A stretch of DNA of 64,000 nucleotides from Roseibium aggregatum (GTDB taxonomy: Bacteria > Pseudomonadota > Alphaproteobacteria > Rhizobiales > Stappiaceae): positions 558,001 through 622,000 of the forward strand of contig NZ_JAEKJZ010000001.1 of NCBI RefSeq assembly GCF_017309185.1, written 5' to 3'. A program made the position numbers and the translations under genes. Under the pieces are notes generated by a model. That model worked only from the letters and a program-made list of their open reading frames with translations, did not search any database and was not told the DNA's origin. Positions 24,551 through 32,933 of this stretch are shown here, in pieces. Position 1 is the stretch's first letter. Each line of letters starts with the position of its first letter.

Positions 24551-26824
24551 TCAAGACCCGGTCGTCAGCAATTTGAGTGGCGTGGAAACTCTTGCCCGCG
24601 GACTGAAATTGCGCTGAAGGATCATGGCCGCCAGTTGCTCTTCCGGAACCGCTTTTGAAATCAGAAACCCCTGGATCACGTCGCAGCCGTTCTGTTTCAG
24701 CCATTCCAGTTCGCCCTCGGTTTCAACGCCTTCGGCGAGAACATGAATATCCAGGCTCTTGGCGAGGCGAATCAGCGCGCTGGTGAATTTCTGCAGGCCC
24801 GGATCGGTGTCGACGCCGGAAATGAAGCTGCGGTCGATTTTCACCCTGTGCACCTGCAGGTCCCGGAGGCTGGAGATGCTCGAGTGACCGGTGCCGAAAT
24901 CGTCGAGTTCGATATAAAAGCCCAGCTCGGCCAGGCGAACGATGTTTCTCTTGATCGGTTCCGCGGCGGTCTCGTCGATCATGACCGCTTCCAGGATTTC
25001 AAGACTGATATCCGAAGGCTTCAGACCCGCTGCCTTGACCTCCAGGTGCAGGGCATCCACCGCCGCGTCGTTCGCCAGGAACCCGGTGGACATATTGAGG
25101 GCCAGATGCACCCGCCGGCGGGTCTTGCCGTTGAGCTCCGCTGCGAGTTTGAGCGTTTTGGCGCGGACGACCTTTTCGATCAGTTCCATGTAGCCCGCTT
25201 CGTCGGCGGCGGGCAGGAAGGAGCCGGGGTAGCGGATGCCGTTGTGATCGATCCATCGGGCCAACGCCTCTGCCCCGACAACCTCTCCGGTATGAATGTC
25301 GATCTGGGGCTGGAACCAGGGTTTGATGTCCCCCTCCGAGAGCGCCTTGAGCAGCTCCTTGGTTAGGGCGCCGTTCTTTTCGAACGTCTCGCGCATGTCA
25401 TTTGTGAAGACATCGCATTTCATCGGCCCTTTTTGCTTCGAGGAGCGCAAGGCCAGGGCGGCGTCGACCAGGATCTGATCGCTTACCGGGTCGCCCGGCT
25501 GGCTTATGAACAGTCCGGCATTCGCCTCAAGAGCGGTTTTCTGACCTTCCAGAACACGCTCCTTGCCGAGCCCGTGGATGATCCTGTTGGCCAGCGTTTC
25601 GAATGCGCCGCCATTGACCAGCTTCGGTCGCAGAAGCATGAACTCCGTGCCTCCCGTCCGGCTCAGAAAATCCTCGGGCTCCGCGAACTGGCTCAAGTTC
25701 GATGCCACGTCCCTCAGGATCGAATCGCCGTTGTGATCGCCGAACCGGTCGTTGATCTTCTTGAACTGGCGCAAGTCGATCACAAGGAGGCCTGTTCTCA
25801 GGGGGCCATCGGCTTTGGGCAGGGCCCTGATGGTTTTCAGGAGCGCACGCCGGTTGGGCAAGCCGGTCAGGGGGTCGTGAAAACCGAGGCTCTCGAATTC
25901 TTTTTGGGTTCGGTCGGCCAGGGCGCGGCTCAAGTAGATTGCGATGGCGAACGCGGCGACGATGATCAGGCCTCCGACGAGCCCGGCAAGCGCCACCGTG
26001 AACAGCGTTTGCGCGCGCTGGTGCTGCAGATCCTGATCGAAATAGTCCAAGGCGGTCTGCCACAGGGCGAATGTCGCGCGAACCAGCTCCGGCTGAGTTT
26101 CAATGACGGGTTTGGCGACAATGTCCGCTCCCGTATCGGCAGCCAGCGTCGATGTGAGCAGCTTCGCCCCTTCTTTCTGGTAGGCCTGGTTGGTGTCCCT
26201 GTATACCAGGGCTTTCCGCCTCAAGGCGTCGGCACCAGCACCGGCGAGCTGCCTGAAACTTTCGGTCGTTCCCCTGGCGGCGCCATCGGCGGCGAACTTG
26301 AACTGGCCTCCCTGGACGGTGATCAGCATCTTGTCCCAGGTGTTGATCGCTTTTCGGTCCATCAGCATTTCGGCGCTGCTGGCCATGAAGGAAGATTCAA
26401 TGACTACGGACAGCAACACCTTGTTGATCAGGTGCGAAAACATCGACGTTTCGAAAGAGGCCGAGGTGTCCAGTTTTGCAAGCTGCGAGATCGAAGTGGC
26501 CAGTGTCTGGGCTTTCCGGAGGGCGTCCGGAATGTTTCCTTCCTGCAAAAAAGCATCGAGACCTGCGGTCAGCTCGGCGGATCTTTGAGGGCCGCCGAAT
26601 TCCTTGAGGTTCTCGCGAAGAAAATTCGAACTGCTTCGAACGTCGCCGGTGAGGGCTTTTTCCTGCATCAGCGGTCCCAGCGACTGAACCAGATGCAGGC
26701 CAGCGAGGCTCCGGTCGATGGCACGCACGTTTTCAAACTTGCTGGTGAACCATAGCGAGGCGAAAAGCAGGCTTGGTGCCAGCAAGAAAACGATCAGACC
26801 CCTTAACCAGCCTCTGATGTGCAA
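24551..26824 (-). CDS. Membrane GGDEF-EAL protein with degenerate GGDEF (probable c-di-GMP phosphodiesterase)
   Basis: 757-residue inner-membrane sensor. Membrane helices at about 8-26 and 274-300 enclose a periplasmic region of some 240 residues. A GGDEF domain (about 310-470) carries GGTEF at 391-395, with threonine replacing the metal-binding acid, so cyclase activity is unlikely. The EAL domain (about 495-745) is intact: EAL at 519-521, ALNMS asparagine, LEILE glutamate, ELDDFGTGHSS, VKIDRSF lysine, AEGVE glutamate and the final GFLISKA. The protein should hydrolyse c-di-GMP, possibly gated by the GGDEF part. The signal sensed by the periplasmic part is unknown. Confidence 0.93.
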   Translation of the reverse strand: MHIRGWLRGLIVFLLAPSLLFASLWFTSKFENVRAIDRSLAGLHLVQSLGPLMQEKALTGDVRSSSNFLRENLKEFGGPQRSAELTAGLDAFLQEGNIPDALRKAQTLATSISQLAKLDTSASFETSMFSHLINKVLLSVVIESSFMASSAEMLMDRKAINTWDKMLITVQGGQFKFAADGAARGTTESFRQLAGAGADALRRKALVYRDTNQAYQKEGAKLLTSTLAADTGADIVAKPVIETQPELVRATFALWQTALDYFDQDLQHQRAQTLFTVALAGLVGGLIIVAAFAIAIYLSRALADRTQKEFESLGFHDPLTGLPNRRALLKTIRALPKADGPLRTGLLVIDLRQFKKINDRFGDHNGDSILRDVASNLSQFAEPEDFLSRTGGTEFMLLRPKLVNGGAFETLANRIIHGLGKERVLEGQKTALEANAGLFISQPGDPVSDQILVDAALALRSSKQKGPMKCDVFTNDMRETFEKNGALTKELLKALSEGDIKPWFQPQIDIHTGEVVGAEALARWIDHNGIRYPGSFLPAADEAGYMELIEKVVRAKTLKLAAELNGKTRRRVHLALNMSTGFLANDAAVDALHLEVKAAGLKPSDISLEILEAVMIDETAAEPIKRNIVRLAELGFYIELDDFGTGHSSISSLRDLQVHRVKIDRSFISGVDTDPGLQKFTSALIRLAKSLDIHVLAEGVETEGELEWLKQNGCDVIQGFLISKAVPEEQLAAMILQRNFSPRARVSTPLKLLTTGS

Positions 26825-27128
26825 AATTTGCCTCGTGAATATTCGCCCACTACAACGTTGGATAGCGACAGAGGTTTAAAGATTGGCAAACTCTGGCTGT
26901 AAATTACTGAAATATAGTCATTTTTTACATGGAAAATTCCCACCTTGAAACAGGTCGATGGTTAGGAAACCGTTATTCGCGGGTCTCCACCGGGCATTCG
27001 GCTTGGTGGGATGGGGGCCATAGTGGTATGGCCGGGGTCGGCCGCGGGCCGCAGGGCTTGAGCTTGCCGCCTTTCTGGCGTATCGCTCGGCGCCTGACAC
27101 TGAGAAAATTTGGGTTCGGAAGCCGTTC
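26825..27128. promoter_or_regulatory. Divergent promoter region between the EAL gene and aroC
   Basis: 304 bases, AT-rich in the half next to the EAL gene and GC-rich near aroC. I see no clear operator, structured RNA or small gene in it. Confidence 0.35.
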
Positions 27129-28214
27129 ATGTCGCACAACAGTTTCGGTCACTTGTTTCGGGTTACGACCTGGGGGGAAAGTCACGGTCCGGCAATCGGA
27201 TGTGTCGTCGATGGCTGCCCGCCGCTGATACCGCTGACCGAAGCCGACATTCAGGGCTTCATGGAAAAGCGCAAGCCCGGACAGTCCCGTTTCACGACCC
27301 AGCGCAGGGAAGCGGACGAAGTGAAGATCCTGTCCGGCGTCATGGAAGACGACGACGGGGTTCAGAAAACGACCGGCACGCCGATTTCGCTGCTGGTGGA
27401 AAACACCGATCAGCGTTCAAAGGACTATTCGCAGATCAAGGACCGGTTCCGTCCCGGCCACGCCGATTTCACCTATGATGCCAAATACGGTATCCGCGAC
27501 TATCGCGGCGGCGGCCGGTCCTCGGCACGGGAAACCGCGATGCGTGTCGCGGCCGGAGCTGTCGCCCGCAAAGTGCTTCAGGGTGTGACCATCCGCGGTG
27601 CGCTCGTCCAGGTCGGCCCTCACGGGATCGACCGGGGCAACTGGGATTGGGCGGAAGTCGACAACAATGCCTTCTTTTGCCCCGATGCCAAGGCTGCGGA
27701 ATTCTGGGCGGAGTATCTCGACGGGGTCCGCAAGGCCGGTTCCTCGGTCGGCGCCGTCATCGAAGTGGTCGCGGAAGGGGTTCCTGCGGGATGGGGAGCT
27801 CCCATTTACGGTAAGCTGGATACCGATCTTGCCGCGGCGATGATGTCGATCAACGCGGTCAAGGGGGTCGAGATCGGCAACGGATTCGAGGCGGCCGCCC
27901 TGACGGGTGAGGACAACGCGGATGAAATCCGCATCGGCGAGGACGGCCGGCCTCTCTTCCTGAGCAACAACGCCGGCGGCATTCTGGGCGGAATTTCGAA
28001 CGGCGATCCCCTGGTCGTCCGCTTCGCGGTCAAACCGACCTCCTCGATCCTGACCGAACGCAGGTCGATCACCCGCCAGGGCGAGGAAGTCGACGTAATG
28101 ACGAAAGGCCGTCACGATCCTTGTGTCGGCATTCGGGCGGTTCCGGTAGGCGAAGCCATGATGGCCTGCGTGCTGGCCGACCATTTCCTGCGTCACCGGG
28201 GGCAGATCGGATAG
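27129..28214 (+). CDS. aroC: Chorismate synthase
   Basis: AroC, 361 aa, converts 5-enolpyruvylshikimate-3-phosphate to chorismate using reduced FMN, the last common step of aromatic amino acid synthesis. Signatures present: [17 protein letters not shown] (N-terminal, with the active-site His), [21 protein letters not shown], and [17 protein letters not shown] near the end. Length is normal. Start at 27129 ([18 protein letters not shown]) fits the family. The reduced FMN it needs links it loosely to the riboflavin gene further along. Confidence 0.97.
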   Translation: MSHNSFGHLFRVTTWGESHGPAIGCVVDGCPPLIPLTEADIQGFMEKRKPGQSRFTTQRREADEVKILSGVMEDDDGVQKTTGTPISLLVENTDQRSKDYSQIKDRFRPGHADFTYDAKYGIRDYRGGGRSSARETAMRVAAGAVARKVLQGVTIRGALVQVGPHGIDRGNWDWAEVDNNAFFCPDAKAAEFWAEYLDGVRKAGSSVGAVIEVVAEGVPAGWGAPIYGKLDTDLAAAMMSINAVKGVEIGNGFEAAALTGEDNADEIRIGEDGRPLFLSNNAGGILGGISNGDPLVVRFAVKPTSSILTERRSITRQGEEVDVMTKGRHDPCVGIRAVPVGEAMMACVLADHFLRHRGQIG

Positions 28215-28375
28215 GATCGCAAGCCGTTCCGGCGCAACCGTCCGGCAGCCTTCCCTGGCTGCTACTGTGGGTTACAACTCGTTACACTTTTCTCGTTCGC
28301 GGATCATGGAATTGGGCCGGTAACAGACTAGTTTTCCGACAGTAATGATGTCTGGACTTTTCTGGGAGCGTGGAT

Positions 28376-29281
28376 ATGAACGAAATGACACCGGTGCGCC
28401 GGATGACTGCCAAGGACTTTCCGCAGGAATTACTCGACCTTTATGACTTTTACGCCCATGGCAAGATCACCAAGCGCGAGTTTTTGAACGGGGCGGCGAA
28501 ATTTGCGGTTGCGGGCGTGTCCGCGGCAATGCTGCTCGATCAGTTGTCGCCCAATTACGCCCTGGCTCAGCAGGTCGCTCCCGATGACGCGGCGATTGAA
28601 ACGCAGCGGATCACCTATCCGTCGCCGAACGGTCACGGAAAGGTCAACGGATATCTGGTCAAGCCTGCCGGAGCGGCCGGAAAGCTGCCTGCCGTTCTGG
28701 TCGTGCACGAAAACCGCGGTTTGAATCCGTACATCGAGGACGTCGCTCGCCGTCTCGGCAAGGCCGGCTTCCTGGTGCTGGCGCCGGACGGATTGACCGT
28801 TGTGGGCGGCTATCCGGGAAACGATGACAAGGGCCGCGAACTGCAGCGTACGGTGGACAGCACCAAGCTGATGAACGATTTCTTCGCCGCCTTCGAATTT
28901 CTGCTCAAACATGAGGACTCGACCGGAAAGGTCGGTGCGGTCGGCTTCTGCTACGGCGGTGGCGTTGTCAATGCGATAGCTGTTGCCTATCCGGAACTTG
29001 CCGCGGGCGTGCCCTTTTACGGCCGCCAGCCAAGTCCCGAGGACGTCTCGAAAATCGAGGCAAAGCTGATGGTCCAAAATGCGGAACTGGACGAACGCAT
29101 CAACGCGGGGTGGCCAGCCTATGAGAAGGCCCTGAAGGAAAACAACATTGACTACGTGATGCACATGTATCCGGGTGTGAACCATGGTTTCCACAACGAC
29201 ACCACACCGCGTTTCGACGAGGAAGCGGCGAAGCTCGCCGAGGAGCGCACGATCGAATTCTTCAAGGAAAACCTGAAGTAG
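28376..29281 (+). CDS. Dienelactone hydrolase family protein (YghX-like)
   Basis: 301-residue alpha/beta hydrolase of the dienelactone hydrolase family. A YghX-style N-terminal extension ([19 protein letters not shown], about 19-37) precedes a hydrophobic, signal-like stretch ([15 protein letters not shown]), then the hydrolase fold from about residue 75. The nucleophile is Cys in GFCYGGG, and the partner histidine is in NHGFHND. GGAG lies eight bases before the ATG at 28376; a GTG at 28370 is too close. The [15 protein letters not shown] segment resembles a Tat-type region but lacks a twin arginine, so export is uncertain. Natural substrate unknown. Confidence 0.88.
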   Translation: MNEMTPVRRMTAKDFPQELLDLYDFYAHGKITKREFLNGAAKFAVAGVSAAMLLDQLSPNYALAQQVAPDDAAIETQRITYPSPNGHGKVNGYLVKPAGAAGKLPAVLVVHENRGLNPYIEDVARRLGKAGFLVLAPDGLTVVGGYPGNDDKGRELQRTVDSTKLMNDFFAAFEFLLKHEDSTGKVGAVGFCYGGGVVNAIAVAYPELAAGVPFYGRQPSPEDVSKIEAKLMVQNAELDERINAGWPAYEKALKENNIDYVMHMYPGVNHGFHNDTTPRFDEEAAKLAEERTIEFFKENLK

Positions 29282-29319
29282 GCGCCGCGAAAGTCCCGGC
29301 CGAAGAGGATCGGACTTAC

Positions 29320-29347
29320 CGTCCCGGCCTTTGAGCCGGGACGTTTT
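29320..29347 (+). terminator. Intrinsic terminator of the dienelactone hydrolase gene
   Basis: CGTCCCGGC (29320-29328) pairs with GCCGGGACG (29335-29343) around six bases, followed by TTTT. It lies 39 bases after the stop codon, before the convergent hydrolase gene. Confidence 0.75.
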
Positions 29348-29432
29348 CATGTCTCTGGACAGTGCCGCGTGGTTCGGGCGCCCGCAGCGCCGACCTACGC
29401 AATCCGCCATGCCGGGCAACCGGAATGAACCG

Positions 29433-30350
29433 TCAGGTGGGTTGCTTTGAACCTTGGAGAGCAGGAAGGCTTTCCATGAAGTCGCCGATGGCTTTCTGCG
29501 AAGCCGGTTCGTTCAGGAGCGGGCAATGGCCGCGATCCTCGATCTCCACCGCCTGCATCTTTGGTGCCATCTTTCGCATGACTTCGATCGTGGCCCTTGC
29601 GGTCACGTCGGAAAGAACGCCGCGGATGGACAGGATCGGCAGATTCATGTCGGCGGCTTTCTGATGGGCCGCCCAGAGGTCGCGCGGCGCTTCCCGGTTT
29701 TCCATAAGAGCCCTGGCGAGATTGTCGTCATAGCGATGATGCCACTTGCCGTCCTTCAGGCCGTACATGGAAACCGCCATGCGCTCGTAGTCTGCGTCGC
29801 CCAGACCGGGATACTGGGACCCGACATGATCTTTCAGGGTTGCGATGATCCGTGACAGGTCGGGCTCGTCCGGCAGCTTGCCGGCATAGCCGAAAATTCG
29901 GGCAAGGCCCTCGGCCTCGATGGTCGCGCCCAGATCGTTGAGCACAATACCGGCCAGCATGTCCGGATGGTCCTCGGCCATGAGCATGGCGAGCAGCGCG
30001 CCGAGCGAGGTCCCGAGCAGGACGACCGGGCCTTCGCCAACATGGTTCCAGAACTCGTAAATGTCGCGGATATAGACCGTGGTGTTGTAGTTGGAATAGT
30101 CCGGGTCGTGGGCCGAGGTGTCGCGGCCGCGCAGGTTGAGCGTATAGATCCGGTAGGTGTCGGCAAGCATTGCGGCCGCCGGGTCGAGATCGCGAACATT
30201 TCGCGTCAGGCCCGGCAGGGCCAGAATGACCGGTTTGCCGGGAACCTTTCTCCCGTAGACCCGATAGGTCAGCAGCAGTCCGTCGGACGTTTCAAAAGCC
30301 TCGGGCCTGTACTTCCCGGAATCGTATTTGATTTCGACTGCAACATTCAT
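29433..30350 (-). CDS. Alpha/beta hydrolase fold protein
   Basis: 305-residue alpha/beta hydrolase. LALPGLTRNVRDLDPAA gives the oxyanion region, LLGTSLGALLAM carries the nucleophile Ser in G-T-S-L-G, and the C-terminal His is in DRGHCPLLNEP. The start at 30350 (MNVAVEIKYDSGK) is chosen over 30536, which would overlap the patatin gene by 150 bases. The gene begins 34 bases after the end of the patatin gene on the same strand, so the two probably form an operon acting on lipids or esters. It is convergent with the dienelactone hydrolase gene. Confidence 0.87.
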   Translation of the reverse strand: MNVAVEIKYDSGKYRPEAFETSDGLLLTYRVYGRKVPGKPVILALPGLTRNVRDLDPAAAMLADTYRIYTLNLRGRDTSAHDPDYSNYNTTVYIRDIYEFWNHVGEGPVVLLGTSLGALLAMLMAEDHPDMLAGIVLNDLGATIEAEGLARIFGYAGKLPDEPDLSRIIATLKDHVGSQYPGLGDADYERMAVSMYGLKDGKWHHRYDDNLARALMENREAPRDLWAAHQKAADMNLPILSIRGVLSDVTARATIEVMRKMAPKMQAVEIEDRGHCPLLNEPASQKAIGDFMESLPALQGSKQPT

Positions 30351-30384
30351 GGCGTCAGGCTTTCCGAAAACGTTGACTGCTCGA

Positions 30385-31515
30385 TCAAGAGGCTTTTCTG
30401 CGGGCCGGCGCCGTGTGGTCCGTGCCGCGTGCCGGAAAGTTTTTGACGTTTGTCTCCCGCCCCTCGGGACAGATCTCCTCCGGCTGGCGGTTGTCGATAA
30501 TGTGATTGATCTGAAACTCGTCGGCGTCCAGCGCATCGCCTGCTGCGCTGTAACCGGCGTCGAAACGTTTGCTGATCGTGCCGGGACTGAAGTCTATCAC
30601 GCTTCGCAGCGCCGCACGCTTGGCCGGAATCGTGAAAATGTTCGAAATCGCGCGCAGGCGCATGAGGCGGTGAAAAGCCGGACGTTGCCGCACGGGCGAG
30701 TCTTCGGGAAGGTCCTGATAGAGATCCCAGAGCATGTTGGCGAATTCGCAGGCCTCGTCCTGACCTTCGAAGGTCTTCCAGAACTTGTTTTCGTAAACAA
30801 GTTCCGTCATCCGGTCGACGGACTGGTTGAGATCCTTGGGGAGATCGCCGAGCGCACTGAAGAGTTCGATCACGAAGATCGGCAGGTGCTCGGTTTCGTG
30901 GTCATTCAGAATGCGTACAAGCGACTGAATCGGGGTGTTGTCGTAGATCCCGCCGTCCCAATAGTGCTCGCCGTCGATTTCTATCGGCGGAAAGCTCGGC
31001 GGCAATGCGCCTGAGGCCATGATGTGTTCGGGCCGGAGCGTATGGGTGCGGTTGGAAAACCGTTCGATGTCGCCGGTCGCGACATTGGTCGCGGTGACAA
31101 CCAGCGTCGGCGTTTCCGGCGCGTTCAGCCGATCGAAGTCGATGAAGAGTTGCATCGTTTCGAGCGCGGGCGAGATGTTGTAGATGCTCGGTTTGGGGAG
31201 CATACCGAAAAACGTGTCGTTTAGCTTGAAAAAGCGCGGATGCCCCAGGCTTGTGTAGGCCGTGTTGTACTGCTGAAACAGCGGGAAGGGGTGCTCGTGT
31301 CCGAGATAGTCCCACATGTCCTGTAACGTTTCATGCGCTTCACCGTATTTCGGGGCTGCTAGAACCGCGGCATTGAACGCGCCGATTGAAGTCCCCGTGA
31401 GAATTTCCGGGCGGTACCCCTTTTCATAGATCTTCTTGATCGCGCCGGCTTCGTAAGCGCCGAGTGCTCCGCCCCCTTGCAGGACCAGGCCGACTGGTTT
31501 CGTGTTGCCTTGCAT
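30385..31515 (-). CDS. Patatin-like phospholipase
   Basis: 376-residue patatin-family lipid acyl hydrolase with a C-terminal DUF3734-type region. The N terminus has the oxyanion hole GGGALGAYEAG, the nucleophile in GTSIGAFNA, and the dyad aspartate in YWDGGIYDN. GGGG lies five bases before the ATG at 31515; upstream ATGs at 31545 and 31578 are possible. No signal peptide, so it acts in the cytoplasm or at the inner leaflet. Homologues in rhizobia are associated with membrane lipid turnover or polyhydroxybutyrate metabolism (the latter by distant analogy). Probable operon with the alpha/beta hydrolase that follows. Confidence 0.9.
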   Translation of the reverse strand: MQGNTKPVGLVLQGGGALGAYEAGAIKKIYEKGYRPEILTGTSIGAFNAAVLAAPKYGEAHETLQDMWDYLGHEHPFPLFQQYNTAYTSLGHPRFFKLNDTFFGMLPKPSIYNISPALETMQLFIDFDRLNAPETPTLVVTATNVATGDIERFSNRTHTLRPEHIMASGALPPSFPPIEIDGEHYWDGGIYDNTPIQSLVRILNDHETEHLPIFVIELFSALGDLPKDLNQSVDRMTELVYENKFWKTFEGQDEACEFANMLWDLYQDLPEDSPVRQRPAFHRLMRLRAISNIFTIPAKRAALRSVIDFSPGTISKRFDAGYSAAGDALDADEFQINHIIDNRQPEEICPEGRETNVKNFPARGTDHTAPARRKAS

Positions 31516-31901
31516 TGTCGCCCCATTTTGTTGGTCGCACCGCATTTGGTTTTTCCGGCGCATTTTCTGGCTGAACAATGACGTACTTTGATGGAGGTCC
31601 TCTTAAGAGGCAGGGTAAATATCGGGTAATGCGTTCTGCCGGCAGAGTTGGTGGCAGTATCTTGCAATTTTTATTTCGATATCTTCCGAGAGATCTTGGC
31701 AACAATTTCAGGCAAAGCCGGCGGGCACTCTGGTCTTCCGTCTCGAGTGCCGAAAGGGACCTTGCAAAGCTCCGCATGATGGGAACCGAAGGCGTATCCG
31801 GTTTGTTGTCTAAAGGTCCGCGGAAGTTCCAAACGATGTGTTCATCACTTGTTCAGCAACCGCGTCATACGAGGGGAGGCAACAGCAAATGGAGCAGAAA
31901 C
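31516..31901. promoter_or_regulatory. Divergent region between patatin and RcnB-like genes
   Basis: 386 bases. It holds a perfect 12-bp palindrome CCTCTTAAGAGG at 31599-31610, about 85 bases before the patatin start. No small gene or structured RNA was seen. Confidence 0.4.
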
Positions 31902-32294
31902 ATGCAGAAAAACAATCTGTTACGAACCGTCGTCGCATCCTCGTTGATCTTCGCGGCAGCCTTGTCTCCAGCCCTGGCCCAGGGAGCGGGACAGCCTCCG
32001 AAACAGGCGGAGCTGCAACACATGTCCCAGCCGCAGAAGGTCCAGCAGAAGACCCAGCCGCAGAAGCCTCAAAAGAAAAAGCAGCACAAGGTTTCGAAGA
32101 AGGCCAAGAAACCGGCCTGGATGAAGAAAGGCGGCAAGATGCCCAAAAATGAGATGGGCTCGAAGGTCGGCTATCAGAAGCACAACTTGAAAAAGCCCCC
32201 GCAGGGATACCAGTGGGTCAGGAAAGACGACAACTACCTGCTGGTGCAAATCGCGACTGGCGTCATCGCGTCGATTATTGCGGGGACGCGATAA
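31902..32294 (+). CDS. RcnB-domain periplasmic protein, Gln/Lys-rich
   Basis: 130-residue exported protein. Sec signal peptide at residues 1-26 (cleavage after ALA), then a Gln/Pro/Lys-rich low-complexity stretch (about 30-75) and a C-terminal RcnB-type module with LKKPPQGYQWVRKDDNYLL and a closing ATGVIASIIAG segment. RcnB of E. coli is a periplasmic protein linked to Ni/Co efflux homeostasis; many alphaproteobacterial relatives carry only this module and have no known role. No metal-binding His cluster is visible, so a metal role is not claimed. GGAG is placed seven bases before the ATG. Confidence 0.82.
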   Translation: MQKNNLLRTVVASSLIFAAALSPALAQGAGQPPKQAELQHMSQPQKVQQKTQPQKPQKKKQHKVSKKAKKPAWMKKGGKMPKNEMGSKVGYQKHNLKKPPQGYQWVRKDDNYLLVQIATGVIASIIAGTR

Positions 32295-32305
32295 CCGCGA
32301 CTTGC

Positions 32306-32331
32306 AGGTGGCCGGATCGTTTCGGCCACCT
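32306..32331. terminator. Hairpin between convergent RcnB-like and membrane-protein genes
   Basis: AGGTGGCCG (32306-32314) pairs perfectly with CGGCCACCT (32323-32331) around eight bases, 11 bases after the RcnB stop codon. No U run follows on either strand. Confidence 0.5.
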
Positions 32332-32337
32332 CAAGCA

Positions 32338-32910
32338 TCAGACAGGCTTGAACGCGCGGATGCGGCTTAGAATTTCATCCGGATTGGCCGAAAGCGTATG
32401 CAGATCGATTTCGATCAGTTCCCTGCCATGTTCCCGTTTGATCCGCTTCCAGTTGCGCATCATGAATTTTTTCCAGAAAGGAAACGTCTGGGCCTTGGCG
32501 GTTGCGGCATCGAGCGGCCGGGTCAGAAGCACGTCGAGCCGCACCAGCTCGATATTGCGCACCGAGGTGCGCTTCACGTCCGTCATGCGGATAGCGGCCC
32601 AGTCGATGAAGCCGATGCGTTCGACGTAAAGACCTTCCTCGTTGGCGCCGAGCTGGGGTTTTCCTTTTTCAATCATCGGAAAATGCCAATAGGCGAAGGC
32701 GAAAGGCGCCAGGGAAGCAAATGCGAGAAGCGGCAGCCCGCCTGCCACGCCGACGGCGGCAAAACAGGCGCCGAGCACGAGGCATCCGTAAAAGATGCTC
32801 TCGCTCTGCTGTCGGTTGTAGCTGACGGTAAACGGCACGGGCGTCGGCTTCTCGTTTTCCTCAGCGATGTTTTTTTCTGTCGTGGCGGTTGTTTCCTTGG
32901 CTGCTGCCAT
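32338..32910 (-). CDS. Small membrane protein with two TM segments, unknown function
   Basis: 190-residue protein. An acidic N-terminal tail (1-35) is followed by two closely spaced membrane helices (about 40-57 and 60-77), then a soluble C-terminal domain (about 85-190) with alternating strands (GLYVERIGFIDWAAI, VRNIELVRLDVLLT) that looks like a small PH-like or STM3941-type domain. I am not certain of the family. It follows ribB on the same strand by 23 bases, so it is probably translated from the same transcript. Confidence 0.6.
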   Translation of the reverse strand: MAAAKETTATTEKNIAEENEKPTPVPFTVSYNRQQSESIFYGCLVLGACFAAVGVAGGLPLLAFASLAPFAFAYWHFPMIEKGKPQLGANEEGLYVERIGFIDWAAIRMTDVKRTSVRNIELVRLDVLLTRPLDAATAKAQTFPFWKKFMMRNWKRIKREHGRELIEIDLHTLSANPDEILSRIRAFKPV

Positions 32911-32933
32911 AGAGGACTACCTTTCGAAATGCC

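Noticed and set aside
24551-26824. Active diguanylate cyclase
   Set aside because: The signature motif is GGTEF, lacking the metal-binding acid, so only phosphodiesterase activity is supported.
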